DNA of 64,000 nucleotides from JAWKOK01 sp963698255 (lineage in GTDB: Bacteria; Chloroflexota; Anaerolineae; Caldilineales; Caldilineaceae), in contig CAVOQD010000011.1 in the NCBI GenBank assembly GCA_963698255.1, positions 1 to 64,000 of the forward strand, in the 5' to 3' direction. Below, piece by piece: positions 1-10,016 of the stretch. Numbering within the stretch: the first letter of the stretch is position 1; the number at the start of each line of letters is the position of its first letter. Both the position numbers and the translations under genes were made by a program. Under the pieces are notes generated by a model, which saw nothing but the letters and a program-made list of their open reading frames with translations, made no database searches and had not been told where the DNA came from.

Positions 1-1
1 A

Positions 2-1657
2 TTGGCTAATATCATGAAGACTGATCCGAGGCATAGGAGCGCAATCCCTGCTTACAGCGGTAAGCGTGTGCCGGTGGAGTTCGATGTTAGCGGTAAAACC
101 GCTGCCCTGGATGCAACAGCACTACTCACCTTGGGTTTCCTGAACATACTCGATGTGGCACTCGACGCCTTCGAAACTGTATACATCCCGCACTCGACGC
201 TTGGTTGGCTGTTTGAGGAGCGCCAAAGAGCTCGTTCCATCAGCCGAGTCGCGTCACCGAAGCACGCAAAGTTCGGGATTTTCTGGCAACAGATGTGCTA
301 GTAAAATTTACCCCTAGCACCACTGCGAGCAGTGATCTCTCTGCTCAGGTTGGTGATGAGTTGGCAGCATTAATCGCCGAGGCGGAGAAAGTAAGGAACG
401 GCGACGATACGCAGCATATAGTCGTCCGTTCCGCTCCGGTGCATCGCCTTTCCAGCTTGATGGAGGAAGAAGCGGACCTTTCTGCACATGCTGCTGTCTT
501 GAGCAGTTGTCTCGCTGTGGTAGAAAAGCTGAGACAGAAGGGCCAAATCACGGCTGTTGAGTACAATCGGGCACGCGCCTATTTGCAGTTGCATGAGAAA
601 CCGTGGCCGAATCAACCTGACATTGCGGATGGGGCGGACCTTTATCTTGATGATCTAGCAATTACGAACCTAATGCATCTAGGAATGCTTGGTAAGCTCA
701 ATGCTGCAGGACTGAGAGCTATTGCCTCGCCACGAAAGGTTTCCGAAGTAGATGCCCTAATTTCCTACGACCGCAACTCCGATGAAGTTAAGGATATCAT
801 AGAACGCATACGGCTCTCTCTAAACTCCAGGATCGAATCCGGACATGTCAGAGTGGGCAGCCGGCTCAATCTCGATGTGGTCGAAGAGAATACTTTTTCG
901 GAGCATCTCGCACTAGGCATCATCGCTCTGGCTCCCCATTGTGATTCTACGATCGTGGACGATCGGTTTATCAACCAGCATGAGAATATCGACAACGATG
1001 GCATACAGTCTCCAGATCTCAAGCACTCTGGACTTGCTAGACGCTTTGGTGGCCGCCGATGTCATGTCAAATGATGACCGGTTGGAATATCGGACGCAGC
1101 TTCGACGAGCTGGCTACTTCTTGATTCCCGTCAGCGTAGAAGAACTCGAACGGTGTTTGAGGGAATCAACCATTGCTGACAAGGACGTGGTTGAAACGGC
1201 GGAGTTGAAGGCTATTCGTGAATCCATCCTCCACGTCAGAATGAGCGACTGGCTGCGACTCCCAGAGGAAGCGCTTTGGCTCGATGGAACGCTGCAAGCA
1301 TTTGATCATGTGCTCAGAGATTTGTGGGTCGATGGGGCCGATATCGATGCAGTCACGGCTCGCTCAAACTGGCTCGCCAATCAGATCGATGTTCGAGGAT
1401 GGGCACACAGCCTTGCTCCAGAGAATGCTGACAACCTCGTTCGGGTCGGCCGTGCGGCACAAATCTTCTCTCTGCTAGTGCCGCCCGTTGGTGTCGAGCA
1501 AAACGTTGTTGACGCTTACTGGAACTGGGTAGAAGAAACGTTTTTGGCTCCCACAAAAGAACAGTTCCCCAAGGTGTACGAACGGCTGGTCGATTGGCAA
1601 CGCAGTCGATTTCCCGAGATGGCTGAAACTCAACTATCGGAATGGGACATTGCGTGA
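2..1657 (+). CDS. PIN-domain protein of a putative TPR-GreAB-C-PIN conflict system, 3' part
   Basis: The gene enters from the left edge. The product reads through after two corrections: one missing base near 228 and one extra base near 1015. The first segment holds LDATALLTLGFL and YIPHSTLGWLFEE, which look like a PIN-domain start, and VDDRFINQH near 955 looks like a later acidic PIN motif. The end contains STLDLLDALVAADV and LRRAGYFLIPVSVEEL. From memory this combination matches the PIN protein associated with TPR-GreAB-C-PIN systems, in which a predicted RNase sits at the end of a long helical protein. It ends in a GTGA overlap with the next gene, so the two are probably co-translated. The family name is moderately secure; the activity is inferred. 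Confidence 0.55.
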
Positions 1658-3643
1658 CCAACACTACTTACGAGAGAGCGGCAATACGCGCGTGTAGCGT
1701 TTGAACTAGTTCCGCCCCTCGTACGCGAGAGCTTGCTTGACGAGCAGAGCTTCAGAGAAAGATATGGCTTCAAGACTGACGCCACGATTACCTTCAGGGT
1801 GGGTGGTGTGTCCGTTCAGCAGTCGGAGTTTTTCGATGCTGTTCGTGCAGTTCTCACAGGTGAAGGCCCAGCCGAATTGATCGATGCTCAAGATCGGGTC
1901 TGGATCTCATAGATGATGCACGCGAGGGTGAACTTCCGAATCTAATCCTATCATCCGATCAACAACGGCTGGTTCTGCCCGACTTCTCTGTCCTTTCCGA
2001 AGATGTCTCTACACGCATTCGTTTTCTGGAAGAATCGGCTACAAATGTAAACCTACCACTCAGCGCCCGCAATGGCTGGCGGAGCATACTGGAAGATCGT
2101 GCGCTGACAGACGACGAAGTTGATACTATATACAGTGACCTCCACGATACGCCAGTCCATGTAGAACAAACTATTCGAAGTGAAATCACCACGGGCACAA
2201 GCAGTGTTACATCTCTAGTGCCGAATTCGCGGCGGTATTTCGAAAGGCTGGTAGGCGCTTATGACGGAAGCGGTTCGATCCGGGAATTTGCCCTCGGCAC
2301 AGGCCGAGAGTTCTTTGATCAACTAGCCGAGTGGCGACCTTATGAGGGCTTCCTCTTTAGCCTGTTACTTTCTTCTCATCTGGCACTGACCGCTGTAATC
2401 AATACCGATCACCTCGTTGAAGAGGAACTGGAGAAAGCGTTCGACTATTTGGAGAAAAACGGAGACACGCTCTCTCGGTTGGGCGCGTTCGAAGTCGGAT
2501 TACGTGTTCTTTGCGGATCAGGCCGGAGGTCGAGCCTTTCCTGCTACGTCTCGTTCATCGAATCCGAAATGACGATGTGGAAGGCAAAGCCAGTGCATTC
2601 AATCTATACTCAGCTTTGTTCGTACTGGTCGACGGGGAGTTGGCCAGAACACGCCTTCTGGCTGAGGAGCCGCCCTTTTATCGAAGATTGGCCTCTTTCG
2701 CTCAAGCTGCGTTGATTCATCGCCAGCTTGTCCAATGTAGAATCGATTACGATCACTTCTCCAAGTGGGCATTCAGCAGTCGCGGCGAGCACTTCTATAT
2801 GCAGTCTCTCGCAGACATGCGCACCGAACCGCGATGGAACCCTGACTTGGTGGCCGCGCCCCAAATGCAGGCGAATTTCTTCGGTCGCATCATGATTGCC
2901 GGCAGCAATTTCGATGCAAACCTCGGCGAAGGAGAGCTGCGCGATACTATCCTCGGTGACGGACAGCAAAGTCTAGTCAGACTATGCGAGTTTCCGCTCC
3001 AGTTTTTTCCGGGGCCGCTCGATGGTTCTGAAGACAGCCCGAATGCCTTACCCAATGACCTTGCTCGCGTCATAGAGGAACAACTCGACAGTGAAAAAGT
3101 CGAAGCAGCTTCATTTATCGCTCTCGTCAACTCAGCAATGATTTTCAGAATTACATCTGATCATGCAGCGTTGGCAGCAAAAGCTCTGCGGGTTGGTAAC
3201 TATACACTCGCAAATTTGGCGAACAGATCTCAGCTTGTAAGTATTCTACACGGTCTGGCCACAGTTGCGGCCGTTTCCCGAAACCCAGCATTGGCCGACG
3301 CACTCCGCATTCTCGTGCGGCGATATCGGCGAGATTCTCAATATGGCTTCTCCATCGAAGAAGAGATGAAGATATGTCTTGTAGCGTCCGCTGCTCGGAA
3401 AGAACTGTTGGAATGGTGTGGATTCGCAGGCCAGTGGATGACAGAGCTTTCTTTTGACGAGCTGGAAGAAAATGAGGGCGAACTCCTTCATTCTCATTTG
3501 TCGGCATTGCTTCATTCAGTGCCCGAATTGTGGGTTTCGTGCGGTAGGGCAGATGCGGCGCTGCAGTCATGGTGTTGCCGCTGACGCCATTTCTCGAAAG
3601 AGTGCTGACAGTTTGCTCAAGCAGGCCTCCTGTCAATATGCAC
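1654..3643 (+). pseudogene. partner of the PIN gene, unrecognised helical protein, frameshifted and truncated
   Basis: A GTG at 1654 overlaps the stop of the PIN gene. The product can be followed through shifts near 1675, 1912, 2515 and 3570, giving about 650 residues of soluble, mostly helical, leucine-rich sequence (for example RVAFELVPPLVRESLLDE early and VPELWVSCGRADAAL late). I see no membrane segment, no signal peptide and no catalytic motif I can name. The last readable residues are near 3640, where the sequence runs into a copied permease tail, so the original 3' end is probably lost. The overlap with the PIN gene suggests a shared role. No function is assigned. Confidence 0.5.
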
Positions 3644-3676
3644 TCACACCCGCCGCGTCAGACTCGCATAGCCCCA
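3644..3676 (-). pseudogene. C-terminal remnant of a sugar ABC permease
   Basis: Read on the minus strand this stretch encodes WGYASLTRRV and a stop. The same ten residues and stop end the intact permease at 4710-4742. The two DNA stretches differ at one base, and weaker similarity continues about 20 bases further. Between the copies lie the DUF4926 gene and MazEF. It looks like a recombination scar. Confidence 0.75.
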
Positions 3677-3693
3677 GGTCGGCAACGTCCGAT

Positions 3694-3925
3694 CTACTGG
3701 ACGACAAGCGGGCGCGCATGGAGAATTTCGCCACTTCGTACCTCACGCAATTGAGCCGCCTCAACGGTGATGACATCAAGCGTCTGGCCGTCGACCGTTA
3801 AGAACTCCACCTCATAGGCGCTGCCGCCGTTGTAGATATGCACGACTGTGCCTATGTCGCCGGCCTGCAATCGGATACTCGGGCAGATCAACGGTAAGTA
3901 TCGCCCGTTCATGTTCTCGAAGCAT
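3694..3925 (-). CDS. DUF4926 domain protein
   Basis: A small protein of about 76 residues. After one frame correction near 3872 it starts MLREHERAILTVDLPEY and continues LQAGDIGTVVHIY, AYEVEFLTVDGQT and VITVEAAQLREV. That is the typical layout of DUF4926, a short beta-rich domain often found beside toxin-antitoxin and mobile genes. Uncorrected, the frame opens only at 3912 with an atypical N-terminus, so I prefer the ATG at 3925. It lies just downstream of MazEF on the same strand. Its function is unknown. Confidence 0.7.
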
Positions 3926-3958
3926 CTTGATACCTCGTGTCGACAGAGAGTCCGATTG

Positions 3959-4297
3959 TCACCTGTAGAGCAGTGCGTCCAATATCGCTAGAGCCTCATC
4001 CAATATCTCATCCGGCGCTTTCTCCACAAAGACAGCGCGCCGGCTGCGGAAGTCGACGGACTTGACTTGCTCTACCATGATGTGGCCTGTCAGGCTGCTG
4101 TTCGGCGGTACGGCAACATGGAACGGGGAGTTGCGGGTGGTGTTCGTGATGGGACAGACAATCACCAGACCGGCACGTTCGTTAAATTCAGACTTGCTGA
4201 CAACAAGTGCCGGCCTGCGCCCTTTCTGTTCGTGACCAGACTGCGGATCGAATGAAAGGACAATAAAATCGCCTTGCCGGGGGATATAGCGTGACAT
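3959..4297 (-). CDS. mazF: MazF-family endoribonuclease toxin
   Basis: A complete 112-residue protein. It opens MSRYIPRQGDFIVLSFDPQSGHEQKGRRPALVVS, with the G-x-GRRPALV core expected of the PemK/MazF fold, then CPITNT and MVEQVKSVDF in the usual order. MazF toxins cut mRNA at short sequence motifs. Its ATG follows the mazE stop codon directly, so toxin is made only with antitoxin. The length and all core motifs are normal, and it is one of the intact genes in this damaged part of the window. Confidence 0.93.
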   Translation of the reverse strand: MSRYIPRQGDFIVLSFDPQSGHEQKGRRPALVVSKSEFNERAGLVIVCPITNTTRNSPFHVAVPPNSSLTGHIMVEQVKSVDFRSRRAVFVEKAPDEILDEALAILDALLYR

Positions 4298-4546
4298 TTA
4301 CCAGACCTCGTTTCCGACGGCATCGCCCCAATCAATCTCTTCCGGCTCATAGTCATCAGGCAATTGGGCGACCAACTCTTCGATGGTGTATTTCCCGCGG
4401 ACCTTGCGAATGGGCTCCACGATAATCCGCCCATCCTCGACGGAAATCTCCACCTCGTCACCGATTTCGATCTGCGCGTCAATTAGAACCGTCTTGGGAA
4501 ATCGCAATCCTTGACTATTTCCCCACTTCTGAACTCGAGTCACCAT
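4298..4546 (-). CDS. mazE: MazE-family antitoxin (AbrB-type DNA-binding fold)
   Basis: The protein begins MVTRVQKWGNSQGLRFPK, the SpoVT/AbrB swapped-hairpin domain of MazE, followed by EIGDEVEISVEDGRIIVEP. An acidic tail (LPDDYEPEEIDWGDAVG) should wrap and inhibit MazF. I chose the ATG at 4546 because a GGGGG run lies seven bases upstream; in-frame ATGs at 4552 and 4573 are alternatives. It sits first in the pair, directly against mazF. MazE proteins usually repress their own promoter, which fits the doubled -10 region just upstream. Confidence 0.92.
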   Translation of the reverse strand: MVTRVQKWGNSQGLRFPKTVLIDAQIEIGDEVEISVEDGRIIVEPIRKVRGKYTIEELVAQLPDDYEPEEIDWGDAVGNEVW

Positions 4547-4573
4547 GAGCATACCCCCAATTCGGAACATCAA

Positions 4574-4614
4574 AGTATAGCCGAAGTATACACCATGGGT
4601 GGGGGTAAAATCAA
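4574..4614 (-). promoter_or_regulatory. mazEF promoter
   Basis: On the minus strand TTGATT (4614-4609) and TATACT (4590-4585) are spaced by 18 bases. A second TATACT lies at 4579-4574, so ATACTT is directly repeated. The doubled element could be a pair of promoters or the MazE operator. The call rests on sequence match and position. Confidence 0.55.
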
Positions 4615-4709
4615 GCGTATGTTTAGGCTGACACCGTTGATTTAAGCCGGCTTCAGCCGATTTGCCACAACAGGCGTCGGTCTCAACCGATGCCGAACGG
4701 TCCAGTCGA

Positions 4710-5728
4710 TCACACCCGCCGCGTCAAACTCGCATAGCCCCACGCCAGCAACAGCACGATCGACCCATAGACCACCTGCTGGATCGCCTGCCCCACGTTC
4801 AAAAACGTCAACATCGAATTGAGCACGCTCAGGATCAGCGCGCCCAGGATCGTGCCGGTGTAGCCGCCGACGCCGCCGAAGATCGACGTGCCGCCGATGA
4901 CGGCCGCGGCCACGGAGGGCAGCAGGAAGGCGGCGGCAAGCTGGAGATCGACCGCGCCGGTGCGCCCGGCCAGCAACATGCCCGCAATCGAGCCGAGCAC
5001 GCCGGCGGCCATGTAGGCCGAGATCTTCACCTGCCAGACGCGCACGCCGGCCAGCCGCACGGCGATCTCGTTGTCGCCGACCGCGTAGATCAGCCGGCCC
5101 CAGCCCGAGCGCCGCAGCAGCCATATCAATATCACGGCGACGATTGCCCAGACCACCACGCTGTAGGGAACCCGGTTGCCCAGAAATGAGCCGGAACTCA
5201 TCAGCTTGATGAAGGGCGCGACCACGGTCGATCCCTGGAGAATCGTCTGGGTCCAGGCCGTGAACAGGCCCAGCAGATATGCCCGACATGGCCAGCGTCA
5301 TGATCAGCGGGTTGACCCGGAAGACGGCCACGCCCACGCCGTTGGCGCTGCCGGCCAGCAAGCCCGACGGTGAGGCCCATCAGGATGGCGATCAGCGCGC
5401 CGTTGGGCGACTGGTTGGCGGCCACATAGGCCGAGCCGGTGGCGATCATGGTGATGGAGAGATCGATGCCGCCGGTGAGCATGAGGATCGTCTGCGCGCC
5501 GGCCAGGATGGCCAGCGGCGCGGCCTGGAGCAGCGTGTTGCGCATGCCGCTCTGCGACAGAAAGTTGGGCTCAATCGCGCCGGTGAGCAGGATGAGGCCG
5601 ACGAGCACGCCGATCAGGACCAGCGCCGGACGCTCGGCCATGAAGAGCTGGGCGCGCAGCCCAAAGCCGGGCGATCCGTTGCCGCCGTTGTTCCGAATTG
5701 TCGGTGTCAACTGGGCTGACTGGGTCAT
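4710..5728 (-). CDS. sugar ABC transporter permease, YjfF-like (RbsC family)
   Basis: A roughly 340-residue inner-membrane permease of the ribose/galactofuranose family, readable through shifts near 5363 and 5275. Segments recognised in order are LILLTGAIEPNFLSQ, ILAGAQTILMLTGGIDLSI, VNPLIMTLAMSGI, RLIYAVGDNEIAVRLAG and VIGGTSIFGGVGGYTG. GGIDLS and the A-x-G-DN-E-A-R-L-AG loop are family hallmarks. It is the last gene of the operon, and its ATG overlaps the stop of the preceding permease (ATGA). Near 5363 one extra C after GTCGGG explains the first shift. Two distinct permeases in one operon is the arrangement of galactofuranose importers. Confidence 0.85.
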
Positions 5729-6732
5729 GACGCTCGCTCCCGCATGAGGGTGGCAATGCCGCCGACCATCATCACGCCGGCGATCAGCACGCCCTGGATG
5801 ACCTGGGCGTTGTTGGGGTTGATGCCCATGGCCGTCAGAATCGGGTTCAACATGACGAGGATGATGGCGGCAGGCACAACGCCCAGCACCGAGCCGACGC
5901 CGCCGGTCAGGGCCACGCCGCCCAGCACGATGGCGGCCACACTGTTCAACGTGGCGATGGCGCCGACGCTGAAGCGAGGATCGCCGGTGCCGGTGATGGC
6001 CACGGTGGCCAGGCCGGCCAGCGCAGCCATGGCCCCGCCGATGGCATAGGAGATGATCTTGGCGTGGCGCACGTCGATGCCCGCCAGCCGGGACGCAATC
6101 GGGTCGCTGCCGACTGCGTAGAGCGAGAGGCCGAGGCGGGTGTGTTTGGACAAATAGTAGACGATGGCCGTCGGGATGGCCATCATCAGCACAGGCATCA
6201 CCCAGGTGCCGCCGATGCCCGATTCAGCGCCGGTGAAGAGCCAGCGCATCTGCGGGGCTGTGCCGCCGCCGGGCGACGGCAATATCCACAGCGCCACGCC
6301 GGACCAGATGTAGCTCATGGCCAGGGTGACGACGATGTCCGGCACGCGTGAGACGCTGATGATGTAGCCGGTCAGCGAGTTGAGCAGCCCGATGCCGACG
6401 ATCAGCATGATGGCGATCACGAACACCATGCCCAGCGGCTGGTCTTCCATGAAGCGGGCGGCGATCACGTTGCTGAGCAGCAGCAGCGCGCCCAGCGAGA
6501 GGTCGATGCCGCCGGCGATGACGATGATGGCCTGGCCGATGGCGAGGTAGGCCAGCGGCAGGCTGTTCTTGGTGATGGAGACGACCTGAAATTCGCCGAA
6601 TCTGGGAATCAGCGTGGAATACCAGAGCAGCAGTCCGCCCAGCAACAGCCAGACGCCGATCACCCAGCCGCTGCGCGCAAAGAGCTTGCGCAGTCCGCTG
6701 CTGGTTCCGCCGGTAAGGGCAGCAGTTGTCAT
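5725..6732 (-). CDS. sugar ABC transporter permease, YtfT-like (RbsC family)
   Basis: An intact 335-residue permease beginning MTTAALTGGTSSGLRKL, with about ten hydrophobic segments. The motifs AIIVIAGGIDLSLGA, LSLYAVGSDPIASRLAGIDV and LGGVALTGGVGS are those of the ribose-type permease family. The ATG at 6732 overlaps the stop of the ATPase gene by ATGA, and its own stop overlaps the start of the second permease the same way. It probably forms the channel as a heterodimer with that second permease. Confidence 0.92.
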   Translation of the reverse strand: MTTAALTGGTSSGLRKLFARSGWVIGVWLLLGGLLLWYSTLIPRFGEFQVVSITKNSLPLAYLAIGQAIIVIAGGIDLSLGALLLLSNVIAARFMEDQPLGMVFVIAIMLIVGIGLLNSLTGYIISVSRVPDIVVTLAMSYIWSGVALWILPSPGGGTAPQMRWLFTGAESGIGGTWVMPVLMMAIPTAIVYYLSKHTRLGLSLYAVGSDPIASRLAGIDVRHAKIISYAIGGAMAALAGLATVAITGTGDPRFSVGAIATLNSVAAIVLGGVALTGGVGSVLGVVPAAIILVMLNPILTAMGINPNNAQVIQGVLIAGVMMVGGIATLMRERAS

Positions 6733-8204
6733 ACAGGAACCTCCAGCCCATGCGCGGCGGTCAACATGGATGATTCGGTGGCCGTCGCCGCATCCTGCTC
6801 GTCGACAATGCGGCCGCCGTGGATGATGAGTACCCGGTCGCAGACCAACGGAATCTCGGCCAGCTCGCTGGTGTAGAGCACAATGGCCGCGCCGCCGGCG
6901 GCCAATTCGCGCAGCAGCGCGTAGATCTCGCGCTTGGTCTGGATGTCGATGCCCCGTGTCGGGTCGAAGCAGAGCAGCGTGCGGAAGCCGCCCACCAGCC
7001 AGCGACCCACAGCCACCTTCTGCTGGTTGCCGCCGGAGAGACGTCGCACCTGCGAGGCGGCGCGGATGTCGATGGAGAGCCGGTCGATGGCATTGTCGAC
7101 CCGCGCCGGTTCGTCCGAGGGGATGCCCAGCCAGCGTCGCATGCGGTTGAAGAGCGGTATGCGCCAGATTGTGATGCACGGATAGGTCGGGCAGCAGCGC
7201 CAGCAGGCGGTCGCCCGGCACCAGCACCACGCCCTTGCGCACGGCGTCGTGGGGTGAGTGGAAGCGGCAAGCTTCGCCGCCGACCAAAATTTCGCCCGAT
7301 GAGGGGCCGCGGTCGCCGGAAAGCAGCTCGAAGAGGCGATCCTGTCCCTGACCCTCCAGCGCCACGATGCCCAGGATCTCGCCGGTGCGCACCGAGAAGG
7401 AGATGTCCTGCACCGTCTCTTTTGAACTCAACGACCCGCGCCTCAAAGGCGGCGACGCCGTACTCGCGTGCCACGCCGTCCGCGTCTTGGGCGATGGCCT
7501 CCACCGGTGCGCCGAGCATGGCCTCGACCAACTGATGCTCGTTGACATCGGCCATCTCGATGCAGGGCAACATTCTCGCCGTCGCGCAGGATGGTGGCCC
7601 GGTCGCAGACACGCATCACCTCGGCCAGCCGGTGGGTGATGAGCACGGCCGAGCGGCCGCGTTCCTTCCAGCGCCGCAGCAGCGCAAAGACCCGCTCCGC
7701 CTGATCGGCCGAGAGCGCGGCCGTGATCTCGTCGAGCAGCAGCACATGCGGGTCGCGGGCCACGGCGCGGGCCAGATCGACCATGCGCAGCGTCTCCAGC
7801 GGCAGCTCGCGCACCAGTGCCGAGAGATCCAGTGTTGCCCAGCTCGAACCAGTCGAGCCATTCGCTGAACTCGGCTTCGTCGACATCGCTGAGGCGCAGG
7901 TTCTGTCTGATGGTGAGGTCGGGGATCAGCGCCGGGTCCTGGAAGACGGTGGCGACGCCTGCTTCAATGGCATCGGCCGGCGTCCGAAAGTGGACCGCTT
8001 TGCCGTCCACCTGATCTCGCCGGCATCGGCCGAATGGACGCCGGCCAGCATCTTGACGAGGGTGCTCTTGCCGGCGCCGTTGGCGCCGAGCAGCGCATGG
8101 ATCTCGCCGGGCCGCACCGTCAGATCGACGTTGGTCAGGGCCACGACCGGTCCATAGGCTTTGGCGATGTCGGTGGCGGCAAGCAGTGGTTGGGAATCGT
8201 TCAT
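6729..8204 (-). CDS. sugar ABC transporter ATPase with two ABC domains (RbsA/YtfR type)
   Basis: A fused double ATPase of about 490 residues, split by roughly five frame shifts. The N-terminal half has the Walker A GANGAGKS, FQDPALIPDLTIRQNL and LLLDEITAAL. The C-terminal half has GEILGIVALEGQGQDRL, VPGDR, the signature LSGGNQQKVAVGRWL and DPTRGIDI. The second half lacks a normal Walker A lysine, as is usual in this family. The ATG at 8204 gives MNDSQPLLAATDIAKAYG. The many shifts make it look dead, but each domain is complete and in order, so I read them as sequence error. It energises the two permeases downstream. Confidence 0.85.
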
Positions 8205-8230
8205 CAATGTGGAGTGAACCCCTAAAAAAC

Positions 8231-8471
8231 ATTTGCCACAGATGAACGCAGATAGAACGAGATGGGCACAGATAAAAGCAGGATACGATTGTGTCATCCG
8301 AGCGTGTCGACATTAGCGCCGACTTCGCAACTGTCAGCGAGGATCTCGAATCGCGTCCGACTTCGCTAGCCTGTCATCAGCCGACTTCGGCGTGACCATT
8401 CAGAATTCAAATCCTGCACTATCGCCTAACCGTGATCTATCGGCGTCCATCCGTGTTCATCTGTGGCTAAT
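8231..8471. repeat. CACAGAT-class intergenic inverted repeat
   Basis: The left arm near 8231-8272 (CCACAGATGAACGCAGAT) is matched in reverse complement near 8434-8471. The 160-base centre (about 8280-8400) carries three copies of a CCGACTTCG-like word. It lies between the ATPase and binding-protein genes of one operon. Confidence 0.7.
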
Positions 8472-8477
8472 TTGTCC

Positions 8478-9588
8478 TTATTCGCCCGGCGCCTTGCAGG
8501 CCGACACATCGGCACTGCCGTTGTAGTGGGTGTAGGGCTCGATGTCCACGTAGGTGCTCCAGCCCGGCTGCTCGTCCGGTGCAAAGAGACCTTCGAGGCC
8601 TTCAGTGTCGCCGGTGGCGAAGACCGGCGGGCGTCAGGATCGTCTCCAACGGCGGTTCTTGCCCTGCAAGTGCGTCAAGGGCAATCGACATGCCGACGCG
8701 CGCCGATGGCCGGCGGATTGGTCACTGCCGCGCCGACCAGGCCATCACCTTCCAGCTCGATCAATTGCTTCACGAAGCCGTTGTTGTCTGCACCGACAAT
8801 CGGCACATAGGTCACATCGGCGGCCTGGAACTGCTCAACCACCGGATAGTCGATGCCCGATGTCCAGATGCCGTCGATCTCCTGGGTGGTGATCAGGTCA
8901 AGCGCCTGCTGTGCGCCGGTTGACGGATCCCAGCCGGTGAAGGTCTCGGCGACTGACGTTGATGTCCGGGTAGTTCTCCAGCGCGGCCAGGAAGCCGTTG
9001 TGGCGATCCGTGTCGGCAGGCACACCGTCAATGCCGCGCATCTCGATCACATTGCCTGCGCCGCCAAGTTGCTCAAAGAGCCACTCGGCGCCGACCTGGG
9101 CGTAGGCAGTCTGGTCGTTGGTGACCACATACGCGCCCTCAGCCGTCACCGCCTGGTCGACGGCCACGACGACGATGCCCTGGTCGATGGCCGCTTCGAG
9201 CACGGCGTTCAGGCCTTCACGGTCGGTCGGGTTGAGGATGATGGCATCCACACCCTGGGAGATGAGGCTTTCCAGATCGGCGATCTGTTCGGTCGGGCCG
9301 CCGTTGCGGTTGATGACGACGACTTCGTCGACCAGGCCGCTGGCCGTGGCCTCGGCCTTGATGGCGCAGATCATCTGCTCGCGCCAGCCGTTGCCGACCA
9401 GCGTGTTGCTCACGCCGATGACGTAGCCGCCTTCGCTTGCTGCCGGTTCTTCGGCAGGTTCTTCGGCATCGGCCGGGGCCGCGGCGTCGTCTGCCGGTGC
9501 TGCCGACCGGCGCTGCGCAGGCCGAAAGCGCCAGCATGAGCACCAACAGTAGGCCAAGCATCGTAAATAGTTTTGAGCGATTTTGCAT
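8478..9588 (-). CDS. periplasmic sugar-binding lipoprotein, YtfQ-like
   Basis: The substrate-binding protein of the four-gene sugar ABC operon, about 370 residues. A lipoprotein signal (MLGLLLVLMLALSACAA) is followed by an Ala/Glu/Pro linker and then YVIGVSNTLVGNGWREQM, LISQGVDAIILNPTDREGLN, VVVAVDQAV and FLAALENYP, which is the Peripla_BP_4 sugar-binding fold. The C-terminal part ends near YTHYNGSADVSACKAPGE. Frame shifts occur near 9500, 8950 and 8690. AGGAGG six bases before the ATG fixes the start. Being first in the operon fits the high expression usual for binding proteins. The ligand is probably a furanose or other monosaccharide, inferred from operon layout only. Confidence 0.85.
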
Positions 9589-10016
9589 AATCTCCTCCTT
9601 ATTCAAAGGTACGTTGGTTTGAGCCTATCCGAAAACTCGCTGTGTTCGTTGGATGGATGAGCAAGAATTGGCTTTCACAGACGAGTCCACGAGTAGTTTC
9701 TGGAATGGAAACTGTCCCCACTGGTCAGCCCACATCCGATCGCGGAGTGGATTTTCGGGGGCAGTGGCAGGTGAACAGACGGTACAGTGTTCGACCTGGT
9801 TTGTGGGTTGAGTCAGTGTTCGTGCAGCATAGCACAATCCAGTGGTGGGACAAAACAGGATTTCTGGATCAGGGGGGAGAGGAGATTCATGGCAGTAACG
9901 CTACGCTCAGGTCAATAGAAACAATGAGCGATCCACGAAGGGACACGAATTTACACGAAGAAAAACTGTCCTTCGTGTAAATTCGTGTCCCTTCGTGGAT
10001 CGCTCTTATCTCACCC
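9589..10016. other. intergenic region between two sugar ABC operons
   Basis: About 430 bases without a credible gene. The part next to 9588 should hold the promoter of the downstream operon, but I see no clear -35/-10 pair. The far end is filled by a perfect 35-bp inverted repeat (9926-10005), listed separately. Confidence 0.6.
9926..10005. repeat. CACGAAGG-class perfect inverted repeat, 35-bp arms
   Basis: Arms 9926-9960 and 9971-10005 are exact reverse complements with a ten-base loop. Each arm is a run of related units (CCACGAAGG, GACACGAATT, TACACGAAG). It begins 12 bases past the permease stop at 10017, where it could act as a transcript end or stabilising hairpin. It has no U-tract. 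Confidence 0.95.

Noticed and set aside
5725..8313. A single 862-residue minus-strand frame suggesting an ATPase-permease fusion
   Set aside because: Only the permease part is continuous protein. The ATPase part alternates between frames, and the permease has its own ATG at 6732 overlapping the ATPase stop, so the fusion is a by-product of frame breaks.
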